Of a stretch of DNA of 64,000 bases, positions 62,373-64,000 are shown piece after piece. This DNA comes from Nocardia crassostreae. GTDB lineage: Bacteria; Actinomycetota; Actinomycetes; Mycobacteriales; Mycobacteriaceae. The translations under genes and the position numbers were made by a program. Numbering within the stretch: position 1 is the first letter of the stretch; every line of letters begins with the position of its first letter. The notes beneath the pieces were generated by a model. The model was not told the origin of the DNA and searched no databases. It was given only the letters and a program-made list of their open reading frames with translations. Where the stretch lies: NCBI RefSeq assembly GCF_001613405.1, contig NZ_BDCH01000043.1, forward strand, positions 52,945 to 116,944, written 5' to 3'.

Positions 62373-63653
62373 GTGAGCGGCGACATCATTGATGAACTGA
62401 CCTGGCGCGGGCTGATCGCGCAGTCCACCGACCTGGACGCCCTGCGGGCGGACCTGGCCAAGGGACCGCTGACCCTCTATGCCGGTTTCGACCCGACCGC
62501 GGCCTCCCTGCACGCCGGACATCTCGTCCCCTTGCTCGCGCTGAAGCGTTTCCAGCGCGCGGGCCATCGGCCCATTGTCCTGGCGGGCGGCGCGACCGGA
62601 CTCATCGGCGATCCGCGTGACGTCGGCGAGCGCACCATGAACTCCACCGACACCGTGGCCGAATGGGCCGGGCGCATTCGCTCCCAGTTGGAGCGATTTG
62701 TCGACCTGGACGATTCCCCCACCGGCGCCGTCATCGCCAACAACATGGACTGGACCGGCTCGCTCAGCACGGTCGACTTCCTGCGCGATATCGGCAAGCA
62801 CTTCTCGGTGAACGTCATGCTGGCCCGTGACACGGTGAAGCGGCGGCTCGAGGGTGAGGGCATCTCCTACACCGAGTTCTCCTACATGCTGTTGCAGGCC
62901 AACGACTACGTGCAGTTGCGCCGCAACTTCGGCTGCCGCCTGCAGGTCGGCGGCTCGGATCAGTGGGGCAACATCATCGCGGGCGTGGAGCTCAACCGCC
63001 GCGTCGACGGCGAACACGTGCATGCGCTGACCGTGCCACTGGTGACCTCGGCCGACGGCAAGAAGTTCGGCAAGTCCACCGGCGGCGGCAGCCTCTGGCT
63101 CGATCCGGAGATGACCAGCCCCTACGCCTGGTACCAGTACTTCGTGAATACGGCCGACGCCGATGTGGTCCGCTACCTGCGCTGGTTCACCTTCCTCTCC
63201 AAGGAAGAGCTGGACGAGCTGGAGCAGGCCACCGTCGAACGCCCGCACGCCCGGGAGGCGCAGCGCCGCTTGGCCGCCGAGATGACGACCCTGGTGCACG
63301 GCGAGGAGAACACCCGCTCGGTGCAGCTGGCGAGCCAGGCCCTGTTCGGTCGCGGTGAACTCCGCGAGCTGAACGAGCCGACCCTGGCCGCCGCGCTCAC
63401 CGAGGCGGCGGTCGACGGCAAGGTCGCCGAGGCCACCAATGGCTCGACGATCGTGGACCTGCTCGTCGCCACGGGACTGTGCGATTCGCGCGGTGCGGCC
63501 CGCCGCGCTGTCAACGAGGGTGGCGCATCGGTGAACAACGAGCGCGTCTCCGATCTCGAATGGACTCCGTCGGACGCCGACTACCTGCACGGGCGCTGGC
63601 TGGTGCTGCGCCGCGGCAAGAAGAACTTTGCCGGGGTCCGTCGAGCGGGCTGA
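62373..63653 (+). CDS. tyrS: Tyrosyl-tRNA synthetase
   Basis: 426 residues of bacterial TyrRS type. YAGFDPTAASLHAGH carries the HIGH-like signature (HAGH, 47-50), LQVGGSDQWGNI binds tyrosine/ATP, KFGKST is the KMSKS equivalent, and the C-terminal S4 RNA-binding domain starts at about residue 355 (IVDLLVATGLCDSRGAARRAVNEGG). It charges tRNA-Tyr. As in fast-growing mycobacteria, tyrS lies immediately before rRNA promoters. Confidence 0.97.
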   Translation: MSGDIIDELTWRGLIAQSTDLDALRADLAKGPLTLYAGFDPTAASLHAGHLVPLLALKRFQRAGHRPIVLAGGATGLIGDPRDVGERTMNSTDTVAEWAGRIRSQLERFVDLDDSPTGAVIANNMDWTGSLSTVDFLRDIGKHFSVNVMLARDTVKRRLEGEGISYTEFSYMLLQANDYVQLRRNFGCRLQVGGSDQWGNIIAGVELNRRVDGEHVHALTVPLVTSADGKKFGKSTGGGSLWLDPEMTSPYAWYQYFVNTADADVVRYLRWFTFLSKEELDELEQATVERPHAREAQRRLAAEMTTLVHGEENTRSVQLASQALFGRGELRELNEPTLAAALTEAAVDGKVAEATNGSTIVDLLVATGLCDSRGAARRAVNEGGASVNNERVSDLEWTPSDADYLHGRWLVLRRGKKNFAGVRRAG

Positions 63654-63755
63654 ACCGAATTGCCATGAGCTGGGTCACAACCCGGTGGCCCAGCCCGGCG
63701 ATCGGCCCGATCCGCGCCCGAGCGACCTGTGCAAACGGGTTGGCGACCAGGCGAT

Positions 63756-63784
63756 TTGACGTTCAGTTTTCCAGCACGTACCTT
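63756..63784 (+). promoter_or_regulatory. Upstream rrn promoter
   Basis: TTGACG, 17-bp spacer, TACCTT; a good housekeeping-sigma promoter 103 bp after tyrS and upstream of the stronger rrn promoter. Confidence 0.65.
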
Positions 63785-63916
63785 ATTCCAGGTCAGAGCG
63801 ACACGGACACCGACCGGGACGCGAAAGCCCAGCTCAGAAGCTGGAAATGCGGTCCAGGACAACGAGGTCGGACGAGGAGCGCCTGACGGCAGGCAAGACC
63901 GGCTCGGACCCCAGAG

Positions 63917-63945
63917 TTGACTCTGTGGAGAAGAGCGGTTAGGCT
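63917..63945 (+). promoter_or_regulatory. Main rrn promoter
   Basis: TTGACT, 17-bp spacer, TAGGCT, then GGAAACGTTGCCTC. Spacing and the GTTGCC start region resemble mycobacterial rrn P1 promoters. Confidence 0.8.
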
Positions 63946-64000
63946 GGAAACGTTGCCTCACTACGAAATCACTTAGTCGATGGGTTGGTGTGTGCGCCTA
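63946..64000 (+). ncRNA. Start of the rRNA precursor leader
   Basis: About 50 nt of transcribed leader (GTTGCCTCACTACGAAATCA onward) up to the window edge; the 16S gene is expected just beyond. Based on promoter and tyrS context, not on rRNA sequence. Confidence 0.55.

Overview
The window is high-GC actinobacterial DNA, most likely Nocardia or a close relative in the Mycobacteriales. The support is GTG starts, GTGA/ATGA stop-start overlaps, an arg cluster, many FadD, MarR, TetR and GntR genes, and tyrS followed directly by mycobacterial-type rRNA promoters. The genus is an inference; no rRNA or ribosomal protein lies inside the window.

Layout. 1-1.8 kb: argD (3' end), argF and argR, translationally coupled. 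1.8-10.2 kb: an accessory block separating argR from argG, with a broken XRE/DUF5753 regulator plus DUF397, a frameshifted carbon-nitrogen hydrolase, a dihydroorotate-dehydrogenase-like membrane protein, a luciferase-like oxidoreductase, a lone TnpB and a PaaK-like ligase. 10.3-13.3 kb: argG behind tandem ARG-box-like sites, then argH. 13.3-19.2 kb: a small basic protein, an SMR pump, a P1B-4 metal ATPase, ilvA, two flavin split-barrel proteins and a secreted protein. 19.2-23.3 kb: GntR plus NCS1 transporter, then the nitric-oxide pair nsrR-hmp. 23.4-24.0 kb: a barstar-like protein.

24.0-28.8 kb is the standout: a four-gene minus-strand operon of family 2B encapsulin shell, 2-methylisoborneol synthase, geranyl diphosphate C-methyltransferase and isopentenyl diphosphate isomerase. 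Together they would make prenyl precursor, methylate GPP and cyclise it to 2-methylisoborneol, with the cyclase probably packed in a protein nanocompartment. The cyclase has an unusually long disordered N-terminus with three copies of a short motif.

29-37 kb: a hydrolase-adenylation fusion, a secreted mini-protein, a hydrolase, a quinone-oxidoreductase-like enzyme, FadD and MarR. 37-42.5 kb: an envelope glycosylation cassette resembling the logic of Arn or Gtr systems (DegT aminotransferase, polyprenol GT2, large multi-pass enzyme, GtrA) and a Trm112-like protein. 42.5-46.3 kb: an ABC exporter with its TetR regulator and a clear palindromic operator, then a multicopper oxidase. 46.5-52.3 kb: LtrA, an epimerase, a two-component system and a membrane protein carrying an in-frame 36-bp minisatellite. 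52.4-56.0 kb: a coupled GT2 / DUF2064 / Mo-oxidoreductase / membrane-protein operon ending in a deletion scar. 56.1-58.3 kb: a FAD oxidoreductase behind a probable ECF41 promoter, then the ECF41 sigma gene. 58.4-61.5 kb: a frameshifted 3-methyladenine glycosylase, a Clp_N-only protein, and a leuA-like gene with a Leu-codon leader peptide and RBS-sequestering pseudoknot. 61.5-64.0 kb: GntR, tyrS and two rrn promoters.

The number of broken genes is high: a nonsense codon with a tandem duplication, several single-base shifts in GC runs, an internal deletion, and a fusion of two convergent genes. Some may be assembly errors; others look like real decay.
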